Notes: generated by a model not told the origin, from the sequence alone. A DNA stretch of 64,000 nt from Pedobacter sp. R20-19 (GCF_000708265.2 NZ_JCKI01000005.1:124001-188000), one strand, 5' to 3'. Shown: positions 9,191 to 18,022, counted from the first letter of the stretch. Numbers and translations: made by a program.

Positions 9191-9355
9191 CCACTGGTTT
9201 AAGTGTTCGCTCTTTCAGCGGTCACTTAAACCCAGATTGAAACCGAAGACTTTGTCAGTGAATAAAGCATTGACAAAGCCATAAAAATAGAACCACTAAT
9301 GAGTGGTCGTTCTTTGAAATAATTTAATGCAGAAAGCTATTGCGGTCTGGAGACC
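9191..9355. repeat. tandem structured repeat, unit 2 (ncRNA candidate)
   Basis: Second copy of the unit. Four perfect inverted pairs can be read: GGTTTAAGTG 9196-9205 with CACTTAAACC 9223-9232; CTTTGTCA 9250-9257 with TGACAAAG 9271-9278; ACCACT 9292-9297 with AGTGGT 9302-9307; GGTCT with AGACC at 9344-9355. A third, shorter relative follows at about 9373-9399 (TTTAAGTG ... CACTTAAA). In unit 2 helix 2 (TCA/TGA) and helix 3 differ from unit 1. The regular stem array suggests folding as RNA; I do not recognise the family. From 9406 to 9617 I see only a small CAATCA/TGATTG hairpin near 9467 and presumably the porV promoter. Confidence 0.6.
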
Positions 9356-9617
9356 TGGGTTTTCAAGAGGGATTTAAGTGGTCCTTTGGAACACTTAAAC
9401 CTGAGGGTAAGCTCTATTAAGACAAAATTAATACAGAGGCAATTGCATAAAATTTAAGAAATAAACAATCATCCCTGATTGTAAAAAGGACGAAACTTCC
9501 CCTATATGTTTGGTCAAAAAATAAAATCATTGCACATCCCAAAAGCAATGGAATAACAATAACCTGTAAAAGCAAACATCCCTAAGCTTATAGGTAAACA
9601 CAGCAGACGCTGTTTAA

Positions 9618-10817
9618 ATGCTAAAGGGATTAATGAATAGTAAAAAAAACGGATTAATATTAATGGCACTGCTTTTAGCGGTGGTGCCCCTTTGTGCTCA
9701 AACCATTTCAGGCATACAGACGGATGGGAGCAGGCAGAACAATATTGTAACAGCGGTTCCTTTCCTTTCTATTGTACCTCAGGCCAGAGCCGGCGCCATG
9801 GGCAATGCTGGGGTAGCGGTTGATGCGGATGCAAATGCTTCAGCTTTGAACGTTTCGGCTCTTGCGTTTTTGTCTGTCGGCAGTTCAGGAGCTTCGGTAT
9901 CTTATAGCCCCTGGTTAAAAAGTTTAGTACCCGATATGAGCCTGGCTTACCTGAGTGGTTATCTCCGTTTGGATGACAGAAATACCATTGCCGCTTCCTT
10001 TCGGTACTTTTCTTTGGGGAGTGTACAGTTTACGGATAACTATTTTCAAAATTTGGGTACCTACAACCCAAATGAGCTCGCCTTTGATGTAAGTTATACC
10101 CGAAGTTTTGGGCCAGATTTTGCAATGGGCAGCACGCTTCGTTTTATCTATAGTAATCTATATAGTGGGCAGTTTGCCACCGGATCGCAAGTACAGGCAG
10201 GCAAAGCTATTGCCGCCGATGTTTCGGCACTATATAAAAAAGAAACGGAGCTTTTTGGCCAATCTGCAATATGGTCTGCCGGAATAAACCTTTCTAATAT
10301 TGGTACCAAGGTCAGTTACAATACTGGTGGCGCAGCTTATTTTCTACCGGCCAATTTTAAGTTAGGTACAGCGGCTACTTTGATACCGGGCAATGGCAAC
10401 AGGTTTATCATTGCGATAGATCTGAACAAACTCATGGCTCCAACCCAGCCTGTTTATGACGGGAACGGAAAAATATCAAAAGGGGCCGATCCGAACCGTT
10501 CAGTTCCGGCAGGTATTTTTGGCTCATTCGGCGATGCACCTGGAGGAATTGGAGAAGAATTTAAGGAAATAGGTGTTTCAACCGGAATTGAGTACGGTTA
10601 TCAGGAAAAATTTGCCTTACGGGCTGGTTATAACTACCAAAATCCAGATAAGGGAAACAGCAGGTATCTAACCCTGGGTGCCGGTTTTAAATACAATGTT
10701 TTTAAAATAGACTTTGCCTACCTGGTAGGCAGTACGCAAAAAAGTCCCATGGCAAATACTTTGCGGTTCAGCCTGCAGGCCAGCTTTGGTGCTGAAGATA
10801 AAATGAAGAAAAACTAA
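9618..10817 (+). CDS. porV: type IX secretion system outer membrane protein PorV
   Basis: 399 residues with a signal peptide ending LCAQ and the PorV/PorQ pattern: VPFLSIVPQARAGAMGNAGV near the N-terminus, then SYSPWLKSLVPDMSLAYLSG, a SFRYFSLGSVQFTD strand pair and ELAFDVSYTRSF. The rest is alternating beta-barrel strands. By family knowledge PorV (LptO) is a FadL-like barrel that shuttles T9SS cargo from the translocon to the surface attachment complex, binding the cargo C-terminal domain. Start ATG 9618 gives MLKGLMNSKK; ATG 9633 is an alternative. Lying next to an SprB-repeat T9SS protein, it probably serves that cargo; Bacteroidota often carry several PorV paralogues. Confidence 0.85.
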   Translation: MLKGLMNSKKNGLILMALLLAVVPLCAQTISGIQTDGSRQNNIVTAVPFLSIVPQARAGAMGNAGVAVDADANASALNVSALAFLSVGSSGASVSYSPWLKSLVPDMSLAYLSGYLRLDDRNTIAASFRYFSLGSVQFTDNYFQNLGTYNPNELAFDVSYTRSFGPDFAMGSTLRFIYSNLYSGQFATGSQVQAGKAIAADVSALYKKETELFGQSAIWSAGINLSNIGTKVSYNTGGAAYFLPANFKLGTAATLIPGNGNRFIIAIDLNKLMAPTQPVYDGNGKISKGADPNRSVPAGIFGSFGDAPGGIGEEFKEIGVSTGIEYGYQEKFALRAGYNYQNPDKGNSRYLTLGAGFKYNVFKIDFAYLVGSTQKSPMANTLRFSLQASFGAEDKMKKN

Positions 10818-10855
10818 TCAATTAAATAATAATCAATTAAAAATCAGAAAACAAA

Positions 10856-11269
10856 ATGAAAACAATCAAAAGCACAATTATGATGTTCGTTGCCCTATTC
10901 AGTTTAGTAAGCTGTAAAAAGGATGAGGTTGTTGTACAAACAACAGCACAAAAAATCCAAGCCAAATGGGGTATTGAAACTTCAACAAATACGGAATATG
11001 TACCACCTGCTGAAAAATTAACTACAACCTACCATGGTAATTCTGCTGATTATTTTGACTTCAGAGCAAATGGTAAGGTCTACATCAAGCAAGGTACAAA
11101 TCCTGAAGAAGTTATGGATTATACAATTGAAAGTGATACTCAGATTCTTATAGGTGATATGATGTTTTCGATCCAAAAATTGGAAGACCATAATCTTAAA
11201 CTGTATTTTAAACAGCTTCTTAAAGATGACATCAGTTATACAGAAGATACCTATAACCTTACAAAGTAA
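10856..11269 (+). CDS. small lipoprotein, lipocalin-like
   Basis: 137 residues. A lipoprotein signal with lipobox LVSCKKD puts the Cys at residue 20. The mature part (QKIQAKWGIETSTN ... YFDFRANGKVYIK ... DTQILIGDMMFSIQKL) has the W-x-I/L opening and F-x-x-N-G-x strand of small lipocalin-like lipoproteins common in Bacteroidota; this fold call is by pattern only. It starts 38 bases after porV and ends at a strong hairpin terminator, so it may be the last gene of a porV transcript. Function unknown. Confidence 0.7.
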   Translation: MKTIKSTIMMFVALFSLVSCKKDEVVVQTTAQKIQAKWGIETSTNTEYVPPAEKLTTTYHGNSADYFDFRANGKVYIKQGTNPEEVMDYTIESDTQILIGDMMFSIQKLEDHNLKLYFKQLLKDDISYTEDTYNLTK

Positions 11270-11270
11270 A

Positions 11271-11315
11271 TTAAAAGAATGCATTGCGGTCGATTTGACG
11301 GATGCATTCTTTTAA
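11271..11315 (+). terminator. rho-independent terminator
   Basis: A 14-bp perfect stem, TTAAAAGAATGCAT at 11271-11284 pairing with ATGCATTCTTTTAA at 11302-11315, with a 17-base loop; the right arm ends in a T-rich run. It sits directly after the lipoprotein stop codon. Confidence 0.85.
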
Positions 11316-11352
11316 TATTTAATTTAAAACAACGTTAAGCGCTCAATAAACC

Positions 11353-12702
11353 ATGAAGATAAATCATTACATTATATTTCTACTGATCTGCTACACATTA
11401 TTTGTTGGCTGTAAAAAAGAAACCATTACCGAAGCCAAAGCAGGGTTCAATTACGAGATCATCAATCAAAATTTCACGGTTCCTGTTAAGGTAAGTTTTG
11501 TAAATACCACAACGGGTGCACAAAACTACGAATGGACTTTTGAGGGCGGTAGTCCAAATGTTTCTAATAAAAAAGACCCTGGGATTGTACAGTTCGACCA
11601 TGCTGGTACTTATAAAGTAAAACTCCGGGCATGGAATGAAGATAATGAAAGTGTTAAAGAAATCAGTTTGCAATTGGATAGTGCAGTAACCGTAGATTTT
11701 GACCCGATTATCCAAACCAATGAATTTTCTCCAGTAAAAGTCAAACTGAATAACAAAACGATCGGTGCAAGTACTTATAGCTGGATTTTTGAAGGTGGAA
11801 CACCCGCAACCGCCAATGTACAGCAGCCACCCTTGGTTAATTTTGTAGATACAGGTTACCACAACATTGTCCTTACGGTTACCAATGGAAGATCAACATT
11901 TTCCAGAACAAAAAAAATCCATGTAGCAGCTTCACTTTCGCCATCTTTTAATATTGTTCCATCGTTTGAAGATAATGATAACGAGGCACCCTTAAACGCA
12001 ACCTTACAAAATGCAACGGTTAGCGGTTTAACCTATACCTGGACAACTTCAGGAGGAACGATCGATCATTCAACAGCTGAAAATCCAAACATACATTTTG
12101 ATCACGCAGGTACCTATACAGTTACACTTACGGCAGGGAATGGGAAAGAAAGTAAACAGGTTACACAGACCATCGTGGTACTGCCAAATAAAAATTTAAG
12201 AACTTTTACTGATGTGAAATTAGGGGTAAATACCGCTCATAGTACTATTGGTAGTTTCTTTTCTACGAGTTTACGTAAAACCTTTAAAGCTGGTGATGAT
12301 CTTTCCACCGATGGAAAATATATAGATGTACTTTACTTTGGTTTAAACCAGAATTTCAACTACAATAAATTCCTTTCACCAGATTCTGCATCAGCATATA
12401 CCTTTAATGCCATACCACAGGCAATGAACAGCAAGGTTATCAACACACAGGAAAACTGTGGTTGTGGCAATATAATGAGCAGTTCCGATTTTGATGCCAT
12501 CACCAATGGGTCTACCTTTCAGAATTATACCGTTAATCCCTCCGCTGCGGGTAAGAAACAATTTACCAATACCGCTATACCAAGAATTATTCTGTACCAA
12601 ACTACTGATGGAAGAAAGGGAGCCATCAAAATCAAACAATATGTATCCAACGCTACCCAATCTTATATCGTGGTGGATATTAAAGTGCAAAAAACGCCTT
12701 AA
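11353..12702 (+). CDS. PKD-domain lipoprotein
   Basis: 449 residues with a lipobox (LFVGCKKE). Three PKD-like domains follow in order: about residues 28-110 (NYEWTFEGGSPN, HAGTYKVKLRAWN), 115-195 (YSWIFEGGTPA, DTGYHNIVLTVTNG) and 205-275 (YTWTTSGGTIDHS, HAGTYTVTLTAGNG). The C-terminal ~170 residues are a separate domain without a recognised family, containing an NCGCGN motif. By family knowledge PKD domains are extracellular beta-sandwich spacers or binding modules. The next gene starts 16 bases on, so the lipoprotein and the outer-membrane barrel are probably co-transcribed and act together at the cell surface. Confidence 0.8.
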   Translation: MKINHYIIFLLICYTLFVGCKKETITEAKAGFNYEIINQNFTVPVKVSFVNTTTGAQNYEWTFEGGSPNVSNKKDPGIVQFDHAGTYKVKLRAWNEDNESVKEISLQLDSAVTVDFDPIIQTNEFSPVKVKLNNKTIGASTYSWIFEGGTPATANVQQPPLVNFVDTGYHNIVLTVTNGRSTFSRTKKIHVAASLSPSFNIVPSFEDNDNEAPLNATLQNATVSGLTYTWTTSGGTIDHSTAENPNIHFDHAGTYTVTLTAGNGKESKQVTQTIVVLPNKNLRTFTDVKLGVNTAHSTIGSFFSTSLRKTFKAGDDLSTDGKYIDVLYFGLNQNFNYNKFLSPDSASAYTFNAIPQAMNSKVINTQENCGCGNIMSSSDFDAITNGSTFQNYTVNPSAAGKKQFTNTAIPRIILYQTTDGRKGAIKIKQYVSNATQSYIVVDIKVQKTP

Positions 12703-12717
12703 ATCTATAAATGCGCT

Positions 12718-14535
12718 ATGATAAAAATTTTAAACAATTATTTAAGGCCAAAAGGGAAGAACATCACTTTAGGTATTAAATTGAATAACTACAAGCACCC
12801 TGTTTTTTCTACTTTTGGGTTTAAGGTATTGCTCTCCCTGGTGTTTTTGTTTTCAGCTTTCAGCCTGAAAGCACAGAATATCAATTTAGAAAGTTTAAAG
12901 GGGATAGGTAATGCAAAGCCTGTACGGATTAATGGTGGTATAAATGCCAATAGTGTAATGTTTGCCGGAGATGGCCCCACCACACGTGATCCATTTACCT
13001 ATTTTTTACAAGGAAATGTGAATGCCAATCTATTCGGACAGATCAATCTGCCCTTTTCATTTAACCTGACCAATAGCGGGCACGGCTTCAGTTATCCTAC
13101 CTTGCCTAACCGGTTAAGTTTAAATCCCACATATAAGTGGATATCAGCGCATATTGGAGATGTGGCAATGACATTTTCACCTTATACCTTAAATGGTCAT
13201 CAATTTAGAGGAATAGGTTTTGATCTCACCCCAGATGGGCCATGGAAATTAAGTGCAATGTATGGTAGATTGAATAAAGCTATTGAATATAATCCATTGG
13301 TTAATTATACTCAGCCCGGATACAAAAGAATGGGGTATGGTGCAAAGGTTGGTTATGAAAAAGCAAAGTATATGCTGGGGCTAACCATGTTTAAAGCTGA
13401 AGATGAATTAAATTCATTGTCCAATAAGCCAGATAGTCTGATGATATATCCCCAACAAAACCTGGTAATGAGTTGGGAGGCGAAAGTTAAACCTATAAAA
13501 GGTTTAGAACTTTCTACAGAATTTGCTACAAGCAGTATGACTAAAGATCTTCGTGATACAACTACGAGGCACAATAGAGCGAATACCTTTTTAAGCCGGT
13601 TTTCAAGCGTAAATGGCTCTACTGTATATTATAATGCCTTTAAAACACAAATGAATTATACTTATCAAAAAAGTACGCTGGGTGTGGGCTATGAGCGGGT
13701 TGATCCAGGATATGAAACCTTAGGTGCCTATTACTTTAACAGTGATTTGGAGAATATAACGGTAAATATGTCGCAGGTATTTTTAAAGGATAAGGCAAAT
13801 ATTGCGGTTAATGTTGGTTTCCAGCGCGATGATCTTGACCATAGCAAAGCATCAGGTACCAGACGTTTTGTCGGATCTGCAAATTTAGGCTACAATCCAA
13901 ATGAGAAGATACAAACCACGGTAAGTTATTCTAATTTTCAAACCTATATGAATATGAGGCCGCAGTTCGATTATATTAATCAGGCATCTCAATTCCAGAA
14001 TATCGACACCCTTAATTATGTGCAGATTTCGCAAAATGCCAATGCAAATATTAACTGGATGACCCAAAAGAATGAAAAGCAAACCCAGGCCCTAAATCTG
14101 AACATGAGTTTTCAGGATGCTACAGACCAGCAGGGTGGGGTTGTGGCCAATGGAAATGCTTCACAATTTTATAATCTGGCCGCCGCTTATAATGTAGTAT
14201 TGATCAAACAAGGAATTGGAATTACATTAGCCTATAATACCAGTTATAACACCATTGGCAAAAATGATTTCTTAACTATGGGCCCTACACTTTCAGTTAA
14301 TGCAAAACTGTTGAAAAAGACATTGAATACAAGTTTTTCTACCTCTTATAACCTGAGCAATTCGCTAGGGGTAAGGCAGAGCAGTGTGCTGAATATCAGG
14401 GCTAATGCATCTTATGTACTATTGAAGAAGCATAACCTCAATTTTAGTTTGATGAACCAGAACAGAAATATGCAATTGAAAGGAAAAACAAATGATTTAA
14501 CGACTACGCTAGGGTACGGTTATAGTTTTAAATAA
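12718..14535 (+). CDS. outer-membrane beta-barrel protein
   Basis: 605 residues. After a ~50-residue N-terminus with a hydrophobic stretch (VLLSLVFLFSAFSLKAQ) the protein is almost entirely alternating beta strands (KLSAMYGRLNKAIEYN, YMLGLTMFKAEDE, TLGVGYERVDPGYETLG) and ends in GYGYSFK, with the aromatic near the C-terminus usual for barrels. No TonB box or plug domain is visible, so it is not a TonB-dependent receptor. Co-oriented and 15 bases after the PKD lipoprotein. I do not recognise the family; an outer membrane channel or assembly partner for the lipoprotein is plausible. Confidence 0.7.
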   Translation: MIKILNNYLRPKGKNITLGIKLNNYKHPVFSTFGFKVLLSLVFLFSAFSLKAQNINLESLKGIGNAKPVRINGGINANSVMFAGDGPTTRDPFTYFLQGNVNANLFGQINLPFSFNLTNSGHGFSYPTLPNRLSLNPTYKWISAHIGDVAMTFSPYTLNGHQFRGIGFDLTPDGPWKLSAMYGRLNKAIEYNPLVNYTQPGYKRMGYGAKVGYEKAKYMLGLTMFKAEDELNSLSNKPDSLMIYPQQNLVMSWEAKVKPIKGLELSTEFATSSMTKDLRDTTTRHNRANTFLSRFSSVNGSTVYYNAFKTQMNYTYQKSTLGVGYERVDPGYETLGAYYFNSDLENITVNMSQVFLKDKANIAVNVGFQRDDLDHSKASGTRRFVGSANLGYNPNEKIQTTVSYSNFQTYMNMRPQFDYINQASQFQNIDTLNYVQISQNANANINWMTQKNEKQTQALNLNMSFQDATDQQGGVVANGNASQFYNLAAAYNVVLIKQGIGITLAYNTSYNTIGKNDFLTMGPTLSVNAKLLKKTLNTSFSTSYNLSNSLGVRQSSVLNIRANASYVLLKKHNLNFSLMNQNRNMQLKGKTNDLTTTLGYGYSFK

Positions 14536-14613
14536 ATAAGATTTAACAGCAGAATTCCAATAAATAAACTGAAGGTTTATGATCATCAGGAACACCGCCG
14601 TACAGTAAAATTC

Positions 14614-15357
14614 TTAATTTTTCATTTTGGAAAGTCCTTCATGGTTGATAACGGTAATTTTTGTCCCGATTCTGTCTATAAGCTGCTCATCCTTAAAATC
14701 AGATAAGGTTCGGCTTACCGTTTCAGTGGACATGCATGCCATTGCGGCAAGATCTTCTCTGGAAATATGGATTAAATTGTCATCTACTTTTCTTTGGCCG
14801 TAGAGGCGGAGCAATGTGCCCGCCATTTTCTTTCTTACAGAGTGATATGCCAGCTCCAAAAGCTGGTCTTCCTTTGCTCTATTATCTTTGGAGAGGATAT
14901 GAATAAATTTTCTGGCCACTTCAGGATATAAATTTAGTATGGTTTCCATTTGCTCCAACGGGATGAGGCATATTCTACTATCTTCTAAAGCTGTTGCGGT
15001 ATCAGCGTAACAACTGTTACTCAACACCGCATTAATTCCCAAATAATCGCCCTGACCATAAATACCCGTCATCAGCTCTCTGCCATCCTCTGCAAGTTTA
15101 ATGGTTTTAACCCTTCCCTCTGTAACCAGATACAAGCCTTTTCCATGGTCATCTTCGTAATAGATCACCTGGTTCTTTCTAAAATCCCGGCTTTTTTTTC
15201 CTTCAATTATCTTATTAAACTCAGCAAGACCATCTGTTTTCTCAACCAGGACCTTAAACTCCTCAGTTTTTTTCTGGTGAGATAGATCATTTGCGGCCTT
15301 TTTTCTTAAACGGATATCAATGGCATTAAGCAATTCCATATCATCAAAAGGTTTCAT
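14614..15357 (-). CDS. CRP/FNR-type DNA-binding half of a split response regulator
   Basis: 247 codons from an ATG two codons after an in-frame stop. Residues 1-20 (MKPFDDMELLNAI) are the last helix of a receiver domain; about 55-165 is a cNMP-binding jelly roll (GLYLVTEGRVKTI, GQGDYLGINAVLS) and 170-245 a winged helix. The recognition helix has E212, S215 and R216 (TETVSR), the FNR-type E-x-x-S-R set that reads TTGAT half-sites. There are no N-terminal FeS cysteines, so it is not an oxygen-sensing FNR itself. The same frame continues upstream into the receiver domain (15361-15666) with only TAA 15361-15363 between, where homologues have Tyr (ADDYLxKPF). The TAA CTG ATG arrangement could permit re-initiation. 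Probable targets are the TGAT-N4-ATCA sites nearby. Confidence 0.8.
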   Translation of the reverse strand: MKPFDDMELLNAIDIRLRKKAANDLSHQKKTEEFKVLVEKTDGLAEFNKIIEGKKSRDFRKNQVIYYEDDHGKGLYLVTEGRVKTIKLAEDGRELMTGIYGQGDYLGINAVLSNSCYADTATALEDSRICLIPLEQMETILNLYPEVARKFIHILSKDNRAKEDQLLELAYHSVRKKMAGTLLRLYGQRKVDDNLIHISREDLAAMACMSTETVSRTLSDFKDEQLIDRIGTKITVINHEGLSKMKN

Positions 15358-15360
15358 CAG

Positions 15361-15666
15361 TTAGTCATCTGCGCCGAGCTCCATGCCCTTTCTAAGATCT
15401 GCATGTTCTGCTTTGGCAGTTAAAAAAATAAATGGAATACCAATTGTTTCCTCGTGCCTGTTAAGCATATATAAAACGCCATAACCATCAAGCTCTGGCA
15501 TCATAATATCACAAAGGATGATGTCTGGTTTATGGAAAATGGCTAAATCCACACCGATTTTACCATTTTCTGCCATGTAAACATCATAACAGGCCATTTC
15601 AAGAATTTCAGCCAGATTCCCGCGGATTTCATCGTGATCTTCAATAATCAATACCTTTTTATTCAT
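15361..15666 (-). CDS. receiver domain, N-terminal half of the split regulator
   Basis: 101 codons of a CheY-like receiver: acidic pair E/D near residue 9-12 (IIEDHDE), phospho-acceptor Asp in DIILCDIMMPELDG, Thr in FLTAKAE, and it stops at GMELGADD just before the conserved Tyr-x-x-Lys-Pro-Phe. The stop is a TAA where a Tyr codon (TAT/TAC) is expected, so this is a nonsense allele of a receiver-CRP/FNR fusion. The ATG overlaps the end of the histidine kinase gene by 8 bases, so kinase and regulator are an operon. A receiver lacking the KPF Lys is unlikely to signal normally. Confidence 0.85.
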   Translation of the reverse strand: MNKKVLIIEDHDEIRGNLAEILEMACYDVYMAENGKIGVDLAIFHKPDIILCDIMMPELDGYGVLYMLNRHEETIGIPFIFLTAKAEHADLRKGMELGADD

Positions 15667-16859
15667 GTTTATATGTTTGTGGAAAAGTCAATGTAAATAT
15701 TGTTCCCCTGTTTACCCTGCTTTTAAAACTGACATGCCCATCCATTAAGCCTGTATATCTGGATAGGATGCTTAAGCCCAATCCGTTTCCTGAGATGTTG
15801 CCCGTGTTATGTGCCCTGAAAAAGGCCTCGAAAAGATGTTTTTGATCATTCTCCGGAATACCAATTCCATCATCGCATATTCTGATGGTACAATTATGGT
15901 CATTTATTTTGGTATAAAACTGAATCTGACTCTCTTCACCGGAATATTTAATGGCATTGTCGATCAGAATAATAATGCAATTTTTTTAGAAGATTTTGAT
16001 CAAGTCTGATCTTTAGATTATTACCCCTGTGTTTCAAGATAATCTTTTGTTTTCCTCTTAAGGCCACCTGCATCTCATTTGTAATTTCCGCCGCCATATC
16101 AAATAGATTGAAATCGCTGATCGAGGGCTTCACCATTCCCGAATCCAGTTTCTCTAAAGATAAAAAGTCATTAAGAATGGCAGTAATATTCAGTACCGCA
16201 TCTTTGATTTTACCAACATGCTTTCCTATATTTTCTCTATCATGAGTTTCGGCATACCGGTTAATTAATGAAGCCGATAACTGAACCATACTCAAAGGCG
16301 TTCTAAATTCGTGAGAAGCAATGGAAACAAACCGACTTTTAAGCTGCCCAAGTTCTTTTTCTTTGTATAAGGAGTGGTTCAGCTCATCCTGTGTTTGCTG
16401 TAACACACCAACACTCATCCTTAATGAATGGGTTCTTTCTTCAACCAGAATTTCCAGCTGTGCGGCATAATCCTGCAATTTCCGTTCAGCCTCCTTTTCT
16501 TTGGTCAAATCATGAATGAAGCCAGCATAAACAATCCTGCCTGAATATTTTACTTCGCTCACCCCCAGACGAAATGGGAAATAACGCCCACATTTTTTCA
16601 TTCCAATGAGTTCTCTGCCAATTCCGATGATATTGGCTTCGCCTGTTTTTTTATATTCATTAAGGTAGAGGTTATGTCTGGACATGTCTGGCTGGGGCAT
16701 TAAAATGGATACATTTTGTCCAATTACCTCCGCTGCAGTATAGTCAAATAAACGGCAGGCAGAAGGATTAATTGATTCTACTACTCCCCGGTCATTAATG
16801 GTAATTAATCCGTCTATTGCATTGTCAATAATTGCTTTTAGCAATACGGCATTTTCCAT
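15659..16859 (-). pseudogene. PAS histidine kinase disrupted by a frameshift
   Basis: From ATG 16859 the protein has a PAS domain (residues ~5-125, IDGLITINDRGVVESINPSA), a coiled linker and a HisKA box (SIASHEFRTPLSM). The frame then breaks in an A7 tract (minus strand; plus-strand T7 at about 15981-15987) and ends at HYYSDRQCH. One more A would restore LLKKNCIIILIDNAIKYS, and the other frame then runs on with the HATPase N box, DDGIGIP, GNGLGLS and ends KHE at TAA 15659-15661, overlapping the regulator ATG. So this is one ~400-residue kinase gene with a single-base loss in a homopolymer. It could be a real mutation, slippage-rescued expression or a sequencing error. Soluble: no membrane segments. 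Confidence 0.85.
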
Positions 16860-16994
16860 AATTTATTGATTAACAGTCAAATGTTATAGCTGCTTTAGTA
16901 GAACCCTCCCTAAAGCAGATTGTTTGAATTTATTCCGTCGAATAATATCAGCACTGTAATTTGTCTTTCAAAATGTAAAATAGTTTGCTCGTTA

Positions 16995-17006
16995 TGATGA
17001 GCATCA
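16995..17006. promoter_or_regulatory. FNR/CRP-like box upstream of the kinase
   Basis: TGATGAGCATCA, a perfect TGAT-N4-ATCA palindrome, 136 bases before the kinase start. It matches the site type expected for the E-x-x-S-R helix of the regulator encoded in the same operon, so autoregulation is plausible. Confidence 0.55.
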
Positions 17007-17065
17007 TCAATTTGGTGATTTATCTGCTATGGTTTCCTTTACAAGATTAACATCTCTATTATAAG

Positions 17066-17077
17066 TGATCACCATCA
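17066..17077. promoter_or_regulatory. FNR/CRP-like box, second site in the gap
   Basis: TGATCACCATCA, another perfect TGAT-N4-ATCA palindrome, 71 bases from the first. The gap 16860-17265 holds no gene; these two sites are the only structure I see. This one could serve the kinase operon or the phosphoketolase remnant to the right. Confidence 0.55.
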
Positions 17078-17265
17078 TTTCCATCCTAAAAATAGTTGAG
17101 GATATTTAACCATCATACCGGGCTTAAATTGGTACAATGATTTGATAGGCAGTTTGTATTAATGAAGATGCTGCTCTTTATTTTAAGATCTATTTAAAAA
17201 CATTAGAATAATTATCCATCAAGCTTATCGCAGCGTGCCTGTTTTAATGCTTAATTCAAAATACC

Positions 17266-17415
17266 ATGCAAGAAATTTCAGAAGCAGTAACTGATAAAAT
17301 ACGCCAATATTGGCAAGCGGTAAATTACTTATCTGCAGGTCAGATTTATTTACAAGCCAACCCGTTGATGTTTAACGCGGAAATCAAAAACTGGAAATAT
17401 AAAGGAGCCAGATAA
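17266..17415 (+). pseudogene. phosphoketolase N-terminal remnant
   Basis: A 49-codon ORF whose residues 13-35 (RQYWQAVNYLSAGQIYLQAN and on) match the conserved start of xylulose-5-phosphate/fructose-6-phosphate phosphoketolase (YWxAxNYLxxxQIYLxxNPL). The next expected block, HIKPRLLGHWGTTPGLN, is absent; the frame drifts to NAEIKNWKYKGAR and stops. The intact enzyme is about 800 residues, so this is a relic left by a large deletion. It sits between the FNR-like boxes and a BON-domain gene, a neighbourhood in which a stress-inducible phosphoketolase would make sense. Confidence 0.7.
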
Positions 17416-17454
17416 TTGTTTTGTTTGCTATTTGTACACTAAATAAAAGTAAAT

Positions 17455-17871
17455 ATGATGTTAAGAAGGAGCGTATTTAGCTCAATAATAATGGAAATGA
17501 TGATGAAAAATAGAGATAAAAAATTAGAGCAGGAGGTTAGAGCAGCCATTCATGATGATGCGCTTATTGATGTAGAGAAAATAGAAATTGTGGTAGAGAA
17601 TGGTCTTGTTACCCTTAAAGGTTCAGTGGATAGTTACGCCAAAAAGTTTGCTGCAGAACATGCTGCCAAATCTGTTAAAGGGGTAAAAGAGGTTATGCAG
17701 AAAATAGATGTCAGGTTTTTATTTAAGAGCAACCTGGTCGTTTACATGGGGATAAACCTGGTTTTGGATGGTAAGTGTTTATTTAAAAATGATACGAACC
17801 AGCCTATGAATCTCATTGGTCCCCTGCGGCCGGATTTTCACATCGAAAGGAAATGCAACGAAATGTGGTAA
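17455..17871 (+). CDS. BON-domain protein, probably C-terminally truncated
   Basis: 138 codons. A BON domain spans about residues 22-88 (KLEQEVRAAIHDDALIDVEK, VTLKGSVDSYAKKFAAEHAA, VKGVKEVMQKIDVRF). The first ATG is 17455, but several in-frame ATGs (17491-17503) precede MKNRDKK, where the domain begins. The last ~50 residues (SNLVVYMGINLVLDGKCLFK) are not BON-like, whereas relatives usually carry two or three BON units, so the 3' part is probably scrambled. BON domains bind membranes or osmotic-shock partners. No signal peptide is visible. Confidence 0.65.
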   Translation: MMLRRSVFSSIIMEMMMKNRDKKLEQEVRAAIHDDALIDVEKIEIVVENGLVTLKGSVDSYAKKFAAEHAAKSVKGVKEVMQKIDVRFLFKSNLVVYMGINLVLDGKCLFKNDTNQPMNLIGPLRPDFHIERKCNEMW

Positions 17872-17950
17872 AAAGTGAATAATAGGTGGGTGATAAGATC
17901 TTTGATTTTCTGCCAAACGCTATGATCATGACCAACCGCAATTAATAAGG

Positions 17951-17962
17951 TGATTGCCATCA
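17951..17962. promoter_or_regulatory. FNR/CRP-like box upstream of the universal stress gene
   Basis: TGATTGCCATCA, a perfect TGAT-N4-ATCA palindrome ending 61 bases before the universal stress protein start, a distance that fits activator placement near -41. Confidence 0.6.
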
Positions 17963-18022
17963 TTTCATTCGCTGCAAGCTATACCGATCTTTATGATCAA
18001 CGTATAGCTAAACCAATATCAA

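Noticed and set aside
9022-9355. CRISPR array
   Set aside because: Only two long units without regular short repeats and unique spacers, and no cas genes.
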